Counted from the first letter of the stretch, positions 7,573-13,593 are shown. The stretch: DNA of 31,514 bases from Moraxella lacunata (GCF_002027545.1 NZ_MXAN01000086.1:7809-39322); one strand, 5' to 3'. Notes: a model not told the origin generated them from the sequence alone. Program-made: numbers and translations.

Positions 7573-7828
7573 TTTTAACCATCAATGGAAATAACAGTAA
7601 ATCTATTTGATAAGAAAATAGTTTGTAGATGACAATCATTAAAAAAGCAAATGTTATCAAAAAATAACTATTTATATATACGCCAACAGACATAATAATC
7701 ATCAGGACAATCATTAGATATGCAGAAAAAAATACTGGCGTTTGTATGGCTTCTTTGCAACAAGGGCATTTACCAGAATATTCTAGGACATCAATACATT
7801 TTTTATGACAGTTAGGGCATTTTTTCAT
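7565..7828 (-). CDS. Zinc-ribbon membrane protein, putative immunity protein
   Basis: An 87-residue protein beginning MKKCPNCHKKC, with a second pair CPCC near residue 27, forming a four-Cys zinc ribbon. Two to three membrane segments follow, then a C-terminus with SYQIDLLLFPL. It is a close paralogue of 10995-11258. The start at 7828 matches that paralogue; an in-frame ATG five codons upstream is also possible. It follows another small membrane gene (7905-8150) and overlaps the small secreted-peptide frame. Immunity role is inferred from its place in the array. Confidence 0.6.
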   Translation of the reverse strand: MKKCPNCHKKCIDVLEYSGKCPCCKEAIQTPVFFSAYLMIVLMIIMSVGVYINSYFLITFAFLMIVIYKLFSYQIDLLLFPLMVKNE

Positions 7829-7904
7829 AATATATTTCATCATAATGTTTTGTTTTTTATAAAGCTCAAACCACCTATGGGGAAAGTGGCATGCTAATAA
7901 AATT

Positions 7905-8150
7905 CTATTTATTTTTCAATACATTGGCAATCAAAAAACAAATAAATATCAGCATTGATGATAAAAAACTCAACCCCAAGGTAAATAATATTAGACTTGC
8001 ACTTGAATTGGCAAAAAACTCTTCAATGCAAATGGCTAAAAATATCAAAAAACCAAAAATTAATGAAATGATGAGTTGCTTTTTTTTAGATTTTGTTTTT
8101 GCAACATCATCACCCACATAAGATAACAAACCGGATAATAAGTCAAACAT
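7905..8150 (-). CDS. Small membrane protein driven by a cassette promoter
   Basis: An 81-residue protein with two membrane segments (about 29-47 and 53-76) after a charged N-terminal segment containing KTKSKKK. The ATG at 8150 is preceded by AGGTGAG; a GTG three codons upstream overlaps that site and is less likely. No precursor gene lies upstream. Instead the standard cassette promoter and hairpin are fused directly to this gene, as though the toxin gene had been deleted and the immunity gene kept. Function inferred; no family recognised. Confidence 0.58.
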   Translation of the reverse strand: MFDLLSGLLSYVGDDVAKTKSKKKQLIISLIFGFLIFLAICIEEFFANSSASLILFTLGLSFLSSMLIFICFLIANVLKNK

Positions 8151-8180
8151 AAAACTCACCTAAAATTGTAAATTATGATG

Positions 8181-8271
8181 GATAACCGCACTGGTGATGA
8201 TGGTGAAAGAAAGATATCATCTTAGTACGGTTATTATGTAACATAGTAACAAATACAGTTGTACTTGCCAA
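8181..8271 (-). promoter_or_regulatory. Cassette promoter with 5'-UTR hairpin, no precursor behind it
   Basis: On the minus strand TTGGCA (8266-8271), 17 bases, TACTAT (8243-8248). The predicted transcript starts at the hairpin ATAACCG/CGGTTAT (8228-8234 with 8182-8188). Architecture equals that of the intact cassettes, but the next gene is the 81-residue membrane protein. Confidence 0.65.
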
Positions 8272-8309
8272 ATATTTTGTCTTGATTTCAAAACCGTTTA
8301 TCGCAAATA

Positions 8310-8420
8310 CTACTTATCCGCCAAAATATCGGCAACGGTTAGGGGTAAGTCGGCGTGGGATAGGAGGGGTAGTAGAGTTAGGGCAAATAAAAATGTCCTT
8401 GCACTTATGAAATATTTCAT
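8310..8420 (-). CDS. Small secreted peptide made from the barrel 5' end (36 aa)
   Basis: A 36-codon frame: signal peptide ending LLSHA, then DLPLTVADILADK and a TAG. Its ATG overlaps the TGA of the 192-residue immunity-like gene as ATGA, the classical coupling arrangement. The mature segment copies the start of the mature beta-barrel. It is either a barrel-gene relic or a real small secreted peptide; intact frames in four cassettes favour taking it seriously. Confidence 0.5.
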   Translation of the reverse strand: MKYFISARTFLFALTLLPLLSHADLPLTVADILADK

Positions 8421-8995
8421 AACAATAAACTCTTGTTTTTAAGTAAATTTTCGTTTGTTACTTCAATGGTTAAATATGGCGATAAATAACCATTTAATGT
8501 TACTTTAATATCAAATGGATTGTCATGAATATCAATGACTTTTTGATAAAAAATAATACCATAATGAAAAATTGGCGACAGAGATAAACCATAAATTTTT
8601 TCATGATTAATTACTATACAATTATTACCACCATATTTTGGCAGTAATAAAAATTCAATTTCTTTATTTTGTGCAATAAATTTATGACTACTGCCTAATA
8701 TTTTTTGATAGGTGATAGGAATTTTTTTATGTATAAAAATCATCTCTTGGTTGATTTTTATACGATTATTTTGCTTATATTTTTTCTTGGCATTATATAA
8801 ATAGTGTATAATGGTAAAAATGGTTAATATAAAAATTATTGGGATAGATATACCAAGATTGATGTCGTGATAAAGAATAGCACAAAAAGACAGAAATAGC
8901 ACAAGTATGATTATAGAATGCTTTCTGTCTTTATTTTTTAAATCCCTAAATACAGTTAATATTTCTGGAAATAGCTCAGCCAATAACAACCACAT
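8417..8995 (-). CDS. Membrane-anchored putative immunity protein (192 aa)
   Basis: The largest immunity-like product in the array. It has two membrane segments (about residues 27-43 and 48-66), a basic linker (NAKKKYKQNNR), and a ~120-residue C-terminal domain presumably cytoplasmic. The domain arrangement resembles small two-TM proteins with a PH- or DUF-like tail, but I recognise no family. It is strongly AT-rich. It lies downstream of the precursor at 9142-9453, separated by a stem-loop, and is coupled by ATGA to a small secreted-peptide frame. Immunity role is inferred. Confidence 0.6.
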   Translation of the reverse strand: MWLLLAELFPEILTVFRDLKNKDRKHSIIILVLFLSFCAILYHDINLGISIPIIFILTIFTIIHYLYNAKKKYKQNNRIKINQEMIFIHKKIPITYQKILGSSHKFIAQNKEIEFLLLPKYGGNNCIVINHEKIYGLSLSPIFHYGIIFYQKVIDIHDNPFDIKVTLNGYLSPYLTIEVTNENLLKNKSLLL

Positions 8996-9030
8996 ACTAA
9001 GTAATACCTCAATATTTCACATACTAAATA

Positions 9031-9060
9031 CAAATCCAAGTTAAATTCAACTTGGATTTG
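9031..9060 (-). other. Stem-loop between toxin and immunity genes
   Basis: CAAATCCAAGTT (9031-9042) pairs perfectly with AACTTGGATTTG (9049-9060), 6-base loop. No long U-run follows on the minus strand, so an attenuator or RNA-processing/stability element is as likely as a terminator. Confidence 0.6.
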
Positions 9061-9141
9061 CAGACGCGTCGCTTAAATTATTTATTAAGATGATGGCGAA
9101 TTCTATTACTTAAGAGCTGTGGTCCATTTCCAGAAGCCCAT

Positions 9142-9453
9142 CTAGCACCAGCATAGATTTGCTGGTACGCCGTATACAACACCATAGTAAATTGCCATTG
9201 GTGGCAACGCCGCCCCCTCCGTCTCTTGCATTTCTGCAAGTGTCATGTCTGTTGTTTGCAAATTCTCTACATCACCAAAGGCAAAAGACAAATCAGCTTG
9301 TGCGGTAGTCGGTAGGGCAGGTTGTTGAGATACATCAAAAGAGATGGCAGGTTGTACATCAACGCTAGGCGTGTTATAATTAACACCAGTCTCTGCAAAT
9401 GCAGGGGTGATGGCGACAGTAGCACTAAGTGCTAGGATTGATAGTTTTTTCAT
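9142..9453 (-). CDS. Double-signal toxin precursor, probably frameshifted in its core
   Basis: A 103-residue product. Residues 1-20 are the array-typical Sec signal (MKKLSILALSATVAITPAFA). A variable spacer follows, then the conserved leader DLSFAFGDVENLQ and MTLAEMQETEGA, with Gly-Ala at about 80-81. The core in this frame is only 22 residues (ALPPMAIYYGVV...). A one-base frame change gives a continuation containing QQIYAGARWASGNGPQLLSN and ending at a TAA at 9078-9080. That continuation looks more like a real core, so a recent frameshift is likely. The start at 9453 has AAAGGAAAAA upstream; a longer upstream frame is not supported. Confidence 0.7.
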   Translation of the reverse strand: MKKLSILALSATVAITPAFAETGVNYNTPSVDVQPAISFDVSQQPALPTTAQADLSFAFGDVENLQTTDMTLAEMQETEGAALPPMAIYYGVVYGVPANLCWC

Positions 9454-9488
9454 AAAGTTTTTTCCTTTTATTAGCGTTGTGAAAAATC

Positions 9489-9601
9489 CATCAGTCTGAT
9501 ACTGATAGCCGATAACCATGCTAAGATGATGATGGTGAGAGATTGTCATCTTGGTGTTGGTTATCGTTTTCTATGGTAACAAACACGATTGTGCTTGTCA
9601 A
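9489..9601 (-). promoter_or_regulatory. Cassette promoter and two 5'-UTR hairpins
   Basis: On the minus strand TTGACA (9596-9601), 17 bases, TACCAT (9573-9578). The predicted +1 coincides with hairpin 1, GATAACCA/TGGTTATC (9511-9565), with an inner AAGATGA/TCATCTT stem. Hairpin 2, ATCAGT/ACTGAT (9489-9505), follows before the ribosome site. The same layout recurs in the other cassettes with compensating stem changes. Confidence 0.7.
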
Positions 9602-9771
9602 ACGTTGGTATTGATTTTTTTATATGAAAAATTTTATCAATCTCATAACAGATCATTAGTCTACTTTATAACTCCCATTACCCTTATTCCACCAAATGAG
9701 CTACGCTTACGTTAAATTTAAACGGTTTTTATCCGCCAATAGATCATCGACTGTAAGAGGGAGGTCGGCGT
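9489..9771. repeat. 283-bp direct repeat, copy 1
   Basis: Identical to 10649-10931 at a constant offset of 1160 bases, with one mismatch seen (AGATC versus AGGTC near 9751). It covers the promoter, hairpins, spacer and barrel 5' copy. This is a very recent duplication or gene conversion. Confidence 0.9.
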
Positions 9772-9829
9772 GAGTAACACTTGCAAATAACAAGATGCCA
9801 ACAGCTAGAATGATTTTAAATAAATACAT
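9707..9829 (-). CDS. Small secreted peptide made from the barrel 5' end (40 aa)
   Basis: A 40-codon frame with signal peptide ending SVTHA and mature part DLPLTVDDLLADKNRLNLT. The ATG lies 2 bases after the stop of the 85-residue immunity-like gene, with GGGAAA as ribosome site inside that gene. The mature peptide is identical to that of 10867-10983, while the signal peptides differ. Relic or real small gene. Confidence 0.5.
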   Translation of the reverse strand: MYLFKIILAVGILLFASVTHADLPLTVDDLLADKNRLNLT

Positions 9830-9831
9830 TA

Positions 9832-10089
9832 TTATTTCCCATCTTTCTTATAAATATGCAATATAGCAACCATGCCCATAAAAGGGTAGCATAAAGACAT
9901 ACCAATATAAAGCAAAGAGTTATTTGATATTCCTAATGATTTGATGGAAAGCAAACCCATCAATAGTAAAAAAACTAATGCAAAGCAAATATTTTGTAAG
10001 GTTAAGCTTTCTTTTTTTATGAAAGTATTAAAAAATTGAAATATAGAAAACAGTAGCATTGTTGCCAAGAAATAAGAGAATTTATCCAT
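9832..10089 (-). CDS. Small membrane protein, putative immunity protein
   Basis: An 85-residue, mostly hydrophobic protein with about three membrane segments (residues ~5-21, 33-49 and 56-78) and a charged tail (KKDGK). It follows the frameshifted precursor at 10179-10617, with a stem-loop between them, and is followed at 2 bases by the small secreted-peptide frame. Topology fits immunity to a membrane-active glycine-zipper toxin (inference). No family recognised. Confidence 0.57.
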   Translation of the reverse strand: MDKFSYFLATMLLFSIFQFFNTFIKKESLTLQNICFALVFLLLMGLLSIKSLGISNNSLLYIGMSLCYPFMGMVAILHIYKKDGK

Positions 10090-10116
10090 AATCTAAAACT
10101 TTCCAAAATTATTTGA

Positions 10117-10152
10117 ATTGTGATGGAAATAACAACATAAATCCACCACAAT
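10117..10152 (-). other. Stem-loop between toxin and immunity genes
   Basis: ATTGTGATGG (10117-10126) pairs with CCACCACAAT (10143-10152) with one mismatch and a 16-base loop. It occupies the same position as the stems in other cassettes. Confidence 0.45.
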
Positions 10153-10178
10153 CTTGCAAGATAGAGATATTTTTAGAT

Positions 10179-10617
10179 TTATTTTCTCATTTTATTGTTT
10201 GCTGTACTACCACCAGCAAGTACAATTCCGCCACCGATAATTGGAGCTCTGATTGCTCCGATAGGTGTTGCTGCTACTGCTCCGCCAATAGCTCCGCTAC
10301 CAAAAGCTGTGGCATATCCACGCCAAGTTCTTTGATTTTTTGGTACATTGTGAGCATAACTGCCAAGATTGTAAAAGCCACCAACTGCCGCTGCTCCTGC
10401 AATGTATGGCAACGCCACCCCCTCCGTCTCCGCCATCTCCTTATCAGTCATGGCAATAGCTTGCAAGTTTTCTACATCATCAAAGGCAAAAGATAAATCG
10501 GTGGTTTGGGTAGATAATTCTGTGACAGGTGTGTTATAATTAACATCAGTCTCTGCATAAGCAGGGGTGATGGATGGCGACAGTGGCACTAAGTGCTAGG
10601 ATTGAGAATTTTTTCAT
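10179..10617 (-). pseudogene. Toxin precursor frameshifted by a 4-bp duplication in the signal peptide
   Basis: The expected ATG at 10617 starts MKKFSILALSATVAI. A tandem duplication of GATG (10569-10576 on the plus strand) then shifts the frame, so the signal peptide is not joined to the rest. Removing four bases restores ...ITPAYAE, the leader (DLSFAFDDVENLQ, MTDKEMAETEGV) and a ~78-residue core. That core is rich in glycine-zipper motifs: GSGAIGGAVAATPIGAI and PIIGGGIVLAGG. All downstream codons are intact, so the lesion is recent or reversible by slippage. The cognate immunity gene is probably 9832-10089. Confidence 0.78.
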
Positions 10618-10648
10618 AAGTTTTTTCCTTTTATTGATTGTGAAAAAG

Positions 10649-10761
10649 CATCAGTCTGATACTGATAGCCGATAACCATGCTAAGATGATGATGGTGAGA
10701 GATTGTCATCTTGGTGTTGGTTATCGTTTTCTATGGTAACAAACACGATTGTGCTTGTCAA
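10649..10761 (-). promoter_or_regulatory. Cassette promoter and two 5'-UTR hairpins
   Basis: On the minus strand TTGACA (10756-10761), 17 bases, TACCAT (10733-10738). Hairpin 1 is at 10671-10725 and hairpin 2 starts at 10649. Sequence is the same as at 9489-9601 because both lie within the 283-bp repeat. Confidence 0.7.
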
Positions 10762-10931
10762 ACGTTGGTATTGATTTTTTTATATGAAAAATTTTATCAA
10801 TCTCATAACAGATCATTAGTCTACTTTATAACTCCCATTACCCTTATTCCACCAAATGAGCTACGCTTACGTTAAATTTAAACGGTTTTTATCCGCCAAT
10901 AGGTCATCGACTGTAAGAGGGAGGTCGGCGT
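10649..10931. repeat. 283-bp direct repeat, copy 2
   Basis: Second copy of the 9489-9771 repeat, 1160 bases away, with one difference seen. Confidence 0.9.
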
Positions 10932-10983
10932 GGGTGAGGAGAGGTAAAGCAAGCAGGCTTGGTAATAGATATTTGAAATTCAT
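10867..10983 (-). CDS. Small secreted peptide made from the barrel 5' end (38 aa)
   Basis: A 38-codon frame beginning MNFKYLL, like the full barrel gene. The signal peptide ends LLTHA, followed by DLPLTVDDLLADKNRLNLT and a stop. A strong ribosome site (GGAGA) lies 6 bases before the ATG. Compared with the full barrel, the codons for LPLTVDDLLADKNR show about eight synonymous changes and no amino-acid change, which implies past selection on the peptide sequence. It follows the zinc-ribbon membrane gene at 11 bases. Confidence 0.52.
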   Translation of the reverse strand: MNFKYLLPSLLALPLLTHADLPLTVDDLLADKNRLNLT

Positions 10984-10994
10984 AACATCTCCAT

Positions 10995-11258
10995 TTAATC
11001 GTTTTTAACCACCAATGGAAATAATAGCAAGTCTATTTGATAGGAAAATAGCTTATATGCCACGATTATTAAAAAGCCAATTGTTGTTAAAAAATAGCTA
11101 TTTATATACATACCGATAGACATAGCAATCACCAAAATAATCATTAAACCGATAGAAAAAAATGTTGATGTCTGTATGGCTTCTTGACAATGGGGACATT
11201 TACCAGAAAATTCTGAGATGTTGATGCATTTTTTATGACAGTTGGGGCATTTTTTCAT
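10995..11258 (-). CDS. Zinc-ribbon membrane protein, putative immunity protein
   Basis: An 87-residue protein with N-terminal zinc ribbon (CPNCHKKC and CPHC), two to three membrane segments and the conserved tail SYQIDLLLFPLVVKND. It is a paralogue of 7565-7828, about 75% identical by eye. Here it follows the orphan precursor at 11354-11635, with a strong stem-loop between. The two paralogues sit beside different toxin remnants, so one immunity type may serve related toxins or mark an old duplication. Function inferred from context. Confidence 0.62.
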   Translation of the reverse strand: MKKCPNCHKKCINISEFSGKCPHCQEAIQTSTFFSIGLMIILVIAMSIGMYINSYFLTTIGFLIIVAYKLFSYQIDLLLFPLVVKND

Positions 11259-11284
11259 ATTTTATTTCACTCAATACTTCAATA

Positions 11285-11323
11285 AAATTCAAGCCAATCC
11301 TATAAAATAAATGGCTTGAATTT
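11285..11323. other. Stem-loop between orphan precursor and immunity gene
   Basis: AAATTCAAGCCA (11285-11296) pairs perfectly with TGGCTTGAATTT (11312-11323). It is flanked by A/T-rich runs on both sides, so it could act as a bidirectional terminator or attenuator. Confidence 0.62.
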
Positions 11324-11353
11324 TTATTGCAAATCATTCAAATTAATAACTTG

Positions 11354-11635
11354 TTATTTACCTTGCTTACCTTGACTTTTACCCCAAGTGTATGTACCGT
11401 AAGCCAAACTGGCATTGCTTATATAGTGTTTAACCAGTTGATTGGTAACGAAACGACCACCAACATTCAAAGCAATGCCAATGGGAAATAATGCCCCCTC
11501 CGTCTCTTGCATTTCTGCAAGTGTCATGTCTGTCGCTTGTAGATTTTCTACATCATCAAAGGCAAAAGATAGATCAGTGTCTTGGGTAGATAATTTTGTG
11601 CAATTAAAAAAATTAACACAATCCATTACTATCAT
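11354..11635 (-). CDS. Orphan toxin precursor without Sec signal peptide
   Basis: A 93-codon frame whose first ~14 codons (MIVMDCVNFFNCT) are out-of-frame sequence of the upstream membrane gene, overlapping it by 23 bases. From KLSTQ onward it matches the precursors: DLSFAFDDVENLQ, MTLAEMQETEGA. A core of ~46 residues follows, ALFPIGIALNVGGRF...GTYTWGKSQGKQGK. Without a signal peptide it should not be exported, so it is best seen as a silent cassette that could be reactivated by recombination in the leader. The break point AAATTATCTACC is shared with the remnant at 7049-7363. Confidence 0.65.
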   Translation of the reverse strand: MIVMDCVNFFNCTKLSTQDTDLSFAFDDVENLQATDMTLAEMQETEGALFPIGIALNVGGRFVTNQLVKHYISNASLAYGTYTWGKSQGKQGK

Positions 11636-11945
11636 TAAAGACTATCAATCTAAATATTGGTGTCAAAATAATAGCGATTAGCAAAGAATGATTAAGTAAA
11701 AAATCTTCAATATAATTTTCCGTCTGAACGGTCAAAAATATAGGATTTTTAAAATAGCCTTTTATCAAAAAAGAACTCATTAAAAACACCAACAATATTG
11801 ACAACAAAAAACTAGAAGCCAAATCGTCATCACAGGGGCGGTAAGCAAATAAAATTAAGACAGCTAAAAAAGCGTGAAATTTTGTTAAATGCTTAACCAG
11901 ATTTCTAGCTCGCTTTAGTATTTTATCCTTCAACAAAGTTACCAC
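11613..11945 (-). CDS. Small membrane protein, putative immunity protein
   Basis: A 110-residue protein with a basic N-terminus (KDKILKRARNLVKH) and about four hydrophobic segments (residues ~25-37, 44-62 and 86-103 clearest). Its start overlaps the end of the precursor 11939-12349 by 7 bases, a strong sign of translational coupling and a toxin/immunity pair. Its 3' end overlaps the orphan precursor. No family recognised; immunity role inferred from coupling and topology. Confidence 0.65.
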   Translation of the reverse strand: MVTLLKDKILKRARNLVKHLTKFHAFLAVLILFAYRPCDDDLASSFLLSILLVFLMSSFLIKGYFKNPIFLTVQTENYIEDFLLNHSLLIAIILTPIFRLIVFNDSNGLC

Positions 11946-12349
11946 CAGCCTTTACGGTTTCCGATACCATTAATTGTACCGCCAGCAAATGCTAGTTTAG
12001 ATGCACCATATATAGCTTGAGCACCACGCATAGGCACAAAAGCACCTCCAACAACAGATTTTCCTAGACCTGCCGCAGTACATTTTGTATAAGCACAACC
12101 CGATACATAGCTAATGCCGCCTATCGCCCCTCCAATTGCATAAGGAACCCAAGCCCCCTGTGTCTCCTGCATCTCTACCAATGTCATGTCGGTAGCTTGT
12201 AAATTCTCTGCATCATCAAAAGCAAAAGATAAATCTGCCTGCTGGCTAGATAATTCTGTGACAGGTGTGTTATAATGAGCCGTCGTCTCTGCAAAGGCAG
12301 GGGTGATGGCAACAGTAGCACTAAGTGCTAGGATTGAAAGTTTTTTCAT
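11939..12349 (-). CDS. Double-signal toxin precursor with glycine-zipper core
   Basis: A 136-residue precursor and one of the best-preserved. The Sec signal is at 1-20. The leader is DLSFAFDDAENLQ with MTLVEMQETQGA, Gly-Ala at 65-66. The ~70-residue core begins WVPYAIGGAIGGISYVSG and contains GLGKSVVGGAFV and AFAGGTINGIG. Two cysteines (CAYTKC) could form a disulfide. Repeated small-residue GxxxG spacing fits membrane-inserting class II bacteriocins or Cdz-type glycine-zipper proteins (family knowledge). Start chosen at 12349, behind AAAGGAAAAA; the longer frame to 12412 would bury the signal. Its own promoter and hairpins lie at 12384-12492; immunity gene 11613-11945 overlaps. Confidence 0.82.
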   Translation of the reverse strand: MKKLSILALSATVAITPAFAETTAHYNTPVTELSSQQADLSFAFDDAENLQATDMTLVEMQETQGAWVPYAIGGAIGGISYVSGCAYTKCTAAGLGKSVVGGAFVPMRGAQAIYGASKLAFAGGTINGIGNRKGWW

Positions 12350-12383
12350 AAAGTTTTTTCCTTTTATTACGTTGTGAAAAAGC

Positions 12384-12492
12384 ATCAGTCTGATACTGAC
12401 AGCCCTAATCACACTAAGGTGATGATGGTGAAAGATGTCATCTTAGTGTGGTTGTTATGTAATATAGTAATAAATACAATTGCACTTGTCAA
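12384..12492 (-). promoter_or_regulatory. Cassette promoter and two 5'-UTR hairpins
   Basis: On the minus strand TTGACA (12487-12492), 17 bases, TACTAT (12464-12469). Hairpin 1 pairs CACACTAAG with CTTAGTGTG (12410-12450), extended by TGA/TCA. Its stem sequence differs from the other cassettes yet still pairs. Hairpin 2 (ATCAGT/ACTGA) begins at 12384. Confidence 0.7.
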
Positions 12493-12539
12493 TTGTCTTT
12501 TGTCTTAACTTTAAAGCCGTTTCTCCCAAATACTGCTTA

Positions 12540-12618
12540 TCCGCCAAAATGTTAGCGACGGTTAGGGTGGATCTGACAAACTCAGTAATAGTACACAACA
12601 AAGAGTGAGTTTACGCAT
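12540..12618 (-). pseudogene. Degenerate copy of the barrel 5' end
   Basis: From an ATG at 12618, preceded by AGGGG, the frame reads MRKLTLCCVLLLSLSDPP and stops. A one-base shift continues LTVANILADKQYLGETALK, matching the other barrel 5' copies. It has therefore lost its frame within the signal-peptide junction. Confidence 0.6.
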
Positions 12619-12627
12619 TTTAAACCC

Positions 12628-12999
12628 CTAAGGTATTTGATAAATGTTGTTTAATTTTAGGTATGAATTATTATCTAAATTTTCCAGTTTGACAAAAGCA
12701 GATTTATCAATTTTTGCTAAGGAAAGATTAAACATATCATCTTCATTGTTTTTATTGAGTAGAAGAAATTTTGCAAAAAATAATTTTTTAGATTGTTTGC
12801 TGTAATTACCTAAAAGTTCAATTAGTTGGTTATGAATGCAATAAATATCATCATGTATTATCTGACAAAGGTTTTCATCATATCTATAATAACCGTATTT
12901 ATCAGATTGATGGCTATCTATACTGTGAAATTTTAAAAATCTCTCTTGGGTGATTTTTTTGATTTCATCATCAGAAATGACCAGATAGATATAAGACAT
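12628..12999 (-). CDS. Soluble putative immunity protein
   Basis: A 123-residue protein without membrane segments, acidic and rich in Asp, Asn, Lys and Tyr. The ATG at 12999 has GGAG eight bases upstream; a TTG five codons further up overlaps that site and is rejected. It lies after the His-rich, nuclease-like precursor at 13076-13561, with a strong stem-loop between. A soluble cytoplasmic inhibitor is what one expects for a nuclease-type toxin, in contrast to the membrane proteins paired with glycine-zipper toxins (inference). No family recognised. Confidence 0.62.
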   Translation of the reverse strand: MSYIYLVISDDEIKKITQERFLKFHSIDSHQSDKYGYYRYDENLCQIIHDDIYCIHNQLIELLGNYSKQSKKLFFAKFLLLNKNNEDDMFNLSLAKIDKSAFVKLENLDNNSYLKLNNIYQIP

Positions 13000-13029
13000 A
13001 GATACGCTCCACAATTAGATGTTGCAACT

Positions 13030-13062
13030 AAGTTATGGGGGGCTGAACTACCCCCATAACTT
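13030..13062 (-). other. Stem-loop between toxin and immunity genes
   Basis: AAGTTATGGGGG (13030-13041) pairs perfectly with CCCCCATAACTT (13051-13062), 9-base loop, a very stable stem. No long U-run follows on the minus strand. Confidence 0.65.
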
Positions 13063-13075
13063 TTAACTGCCTTAG

Positions 13076-13561
13076 TTATCTTGTTTTTCCATACCAAATA
13101 TGAGAGCCATTTCTTGGGTTTGGATGATAATGGGTATATCTTGAACCAGGGTCAGCGTGATATTCCCTGATAGGGTTGTTTCCTGCAATTTTTTTAGCAA
13201 CAGAACGGTTGGGAGCCATAATGTTGGTTGCTCCACGTTTAACCATATTTTGAGCAACTTTTTGAGTAACCCAACGTTGAGCAATAAATCGAGTGCCCGT
13301 CATAACGCCTACCGCAACCAAAGGAGCCACCGCCCCCTCCGTCTCTTGCATTTGTGCTACGGTCATCTCTTTTACTTGCAGGTTTTCTACATCATCAAAC
13401 GCAAAAGACAAATCAGCTTGTGAAGTGGTGGCTGGTGTATCTATATCATCAAGTGAAACCGCAGACTGTATAACGCTTGGTGTGGCATAAGAATTTACTT
13501 CTGCAAAGGCAGGAGTAATGGCAATGGTTGCAGTCAGTGCTAGGATTGAAAGTTTTTTCAT
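13076..13561 (-). CDS. Double-signal precursor with His-rich, nuclease-like toxin core
   Basis: A 161-residue precursor. The Sec signal (1-20) and leader (DLSFAFDDVENLQ, MTVAQMQETEGA, Gly-Ala at 76-77) match the array. The ~84-residue core starts with a short hydrophobic stretch. It then becomes basic and polar, with NIMAPNRSVAKKIAGNNP, IREYHADPG, THYHPNPRNGSHIWYG. Clusters of His/Arg/Asp of this kind occur in C-terminal nuclease domains of polymorphic toxins; I cannot name the family. The start at 13561 has AAGGAAAG upstream; nine extra codons of a longer frame are rejected. Partner immunity gene: 12628-12999. Confidence 0.78.
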   Translation of the reverse strand: MKKLSILALTATIAITPAFAEVNSYATPSVIQSAVSLDDIDTPATTSQADLSFAFDDVENLQVKEMTVAQMQETEGAVAPLVAVGVMTGTRFIAQRWVTQKVAQNMVKRGATNIMAPNRSVAKKIAGNNPIREYHADPGSRYTHYHPNPRNGSHIWYGKTR

Positions 13562-13593
13562 AAGACTTTCCTTAAAAACAAGTTTCAACCATC

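Noticed and set aside
9142..9549. Longer start at 9549 giving a HHHH-containing N-terminus
   Set aside because: It would translate the 5'-UTR hairpin and place 32 residues before the signal peptide; the ATG at 9453 has a proper ribosome site and matches all paralogues.
10113..10496. 127-codon plus-strand frame, Cys/Ser-rich
   Set aside because: Antisense shadow of the glycine-rich toxin precursor 10179-10617; composition follows from the reverse complement of Gly/Ala codons.
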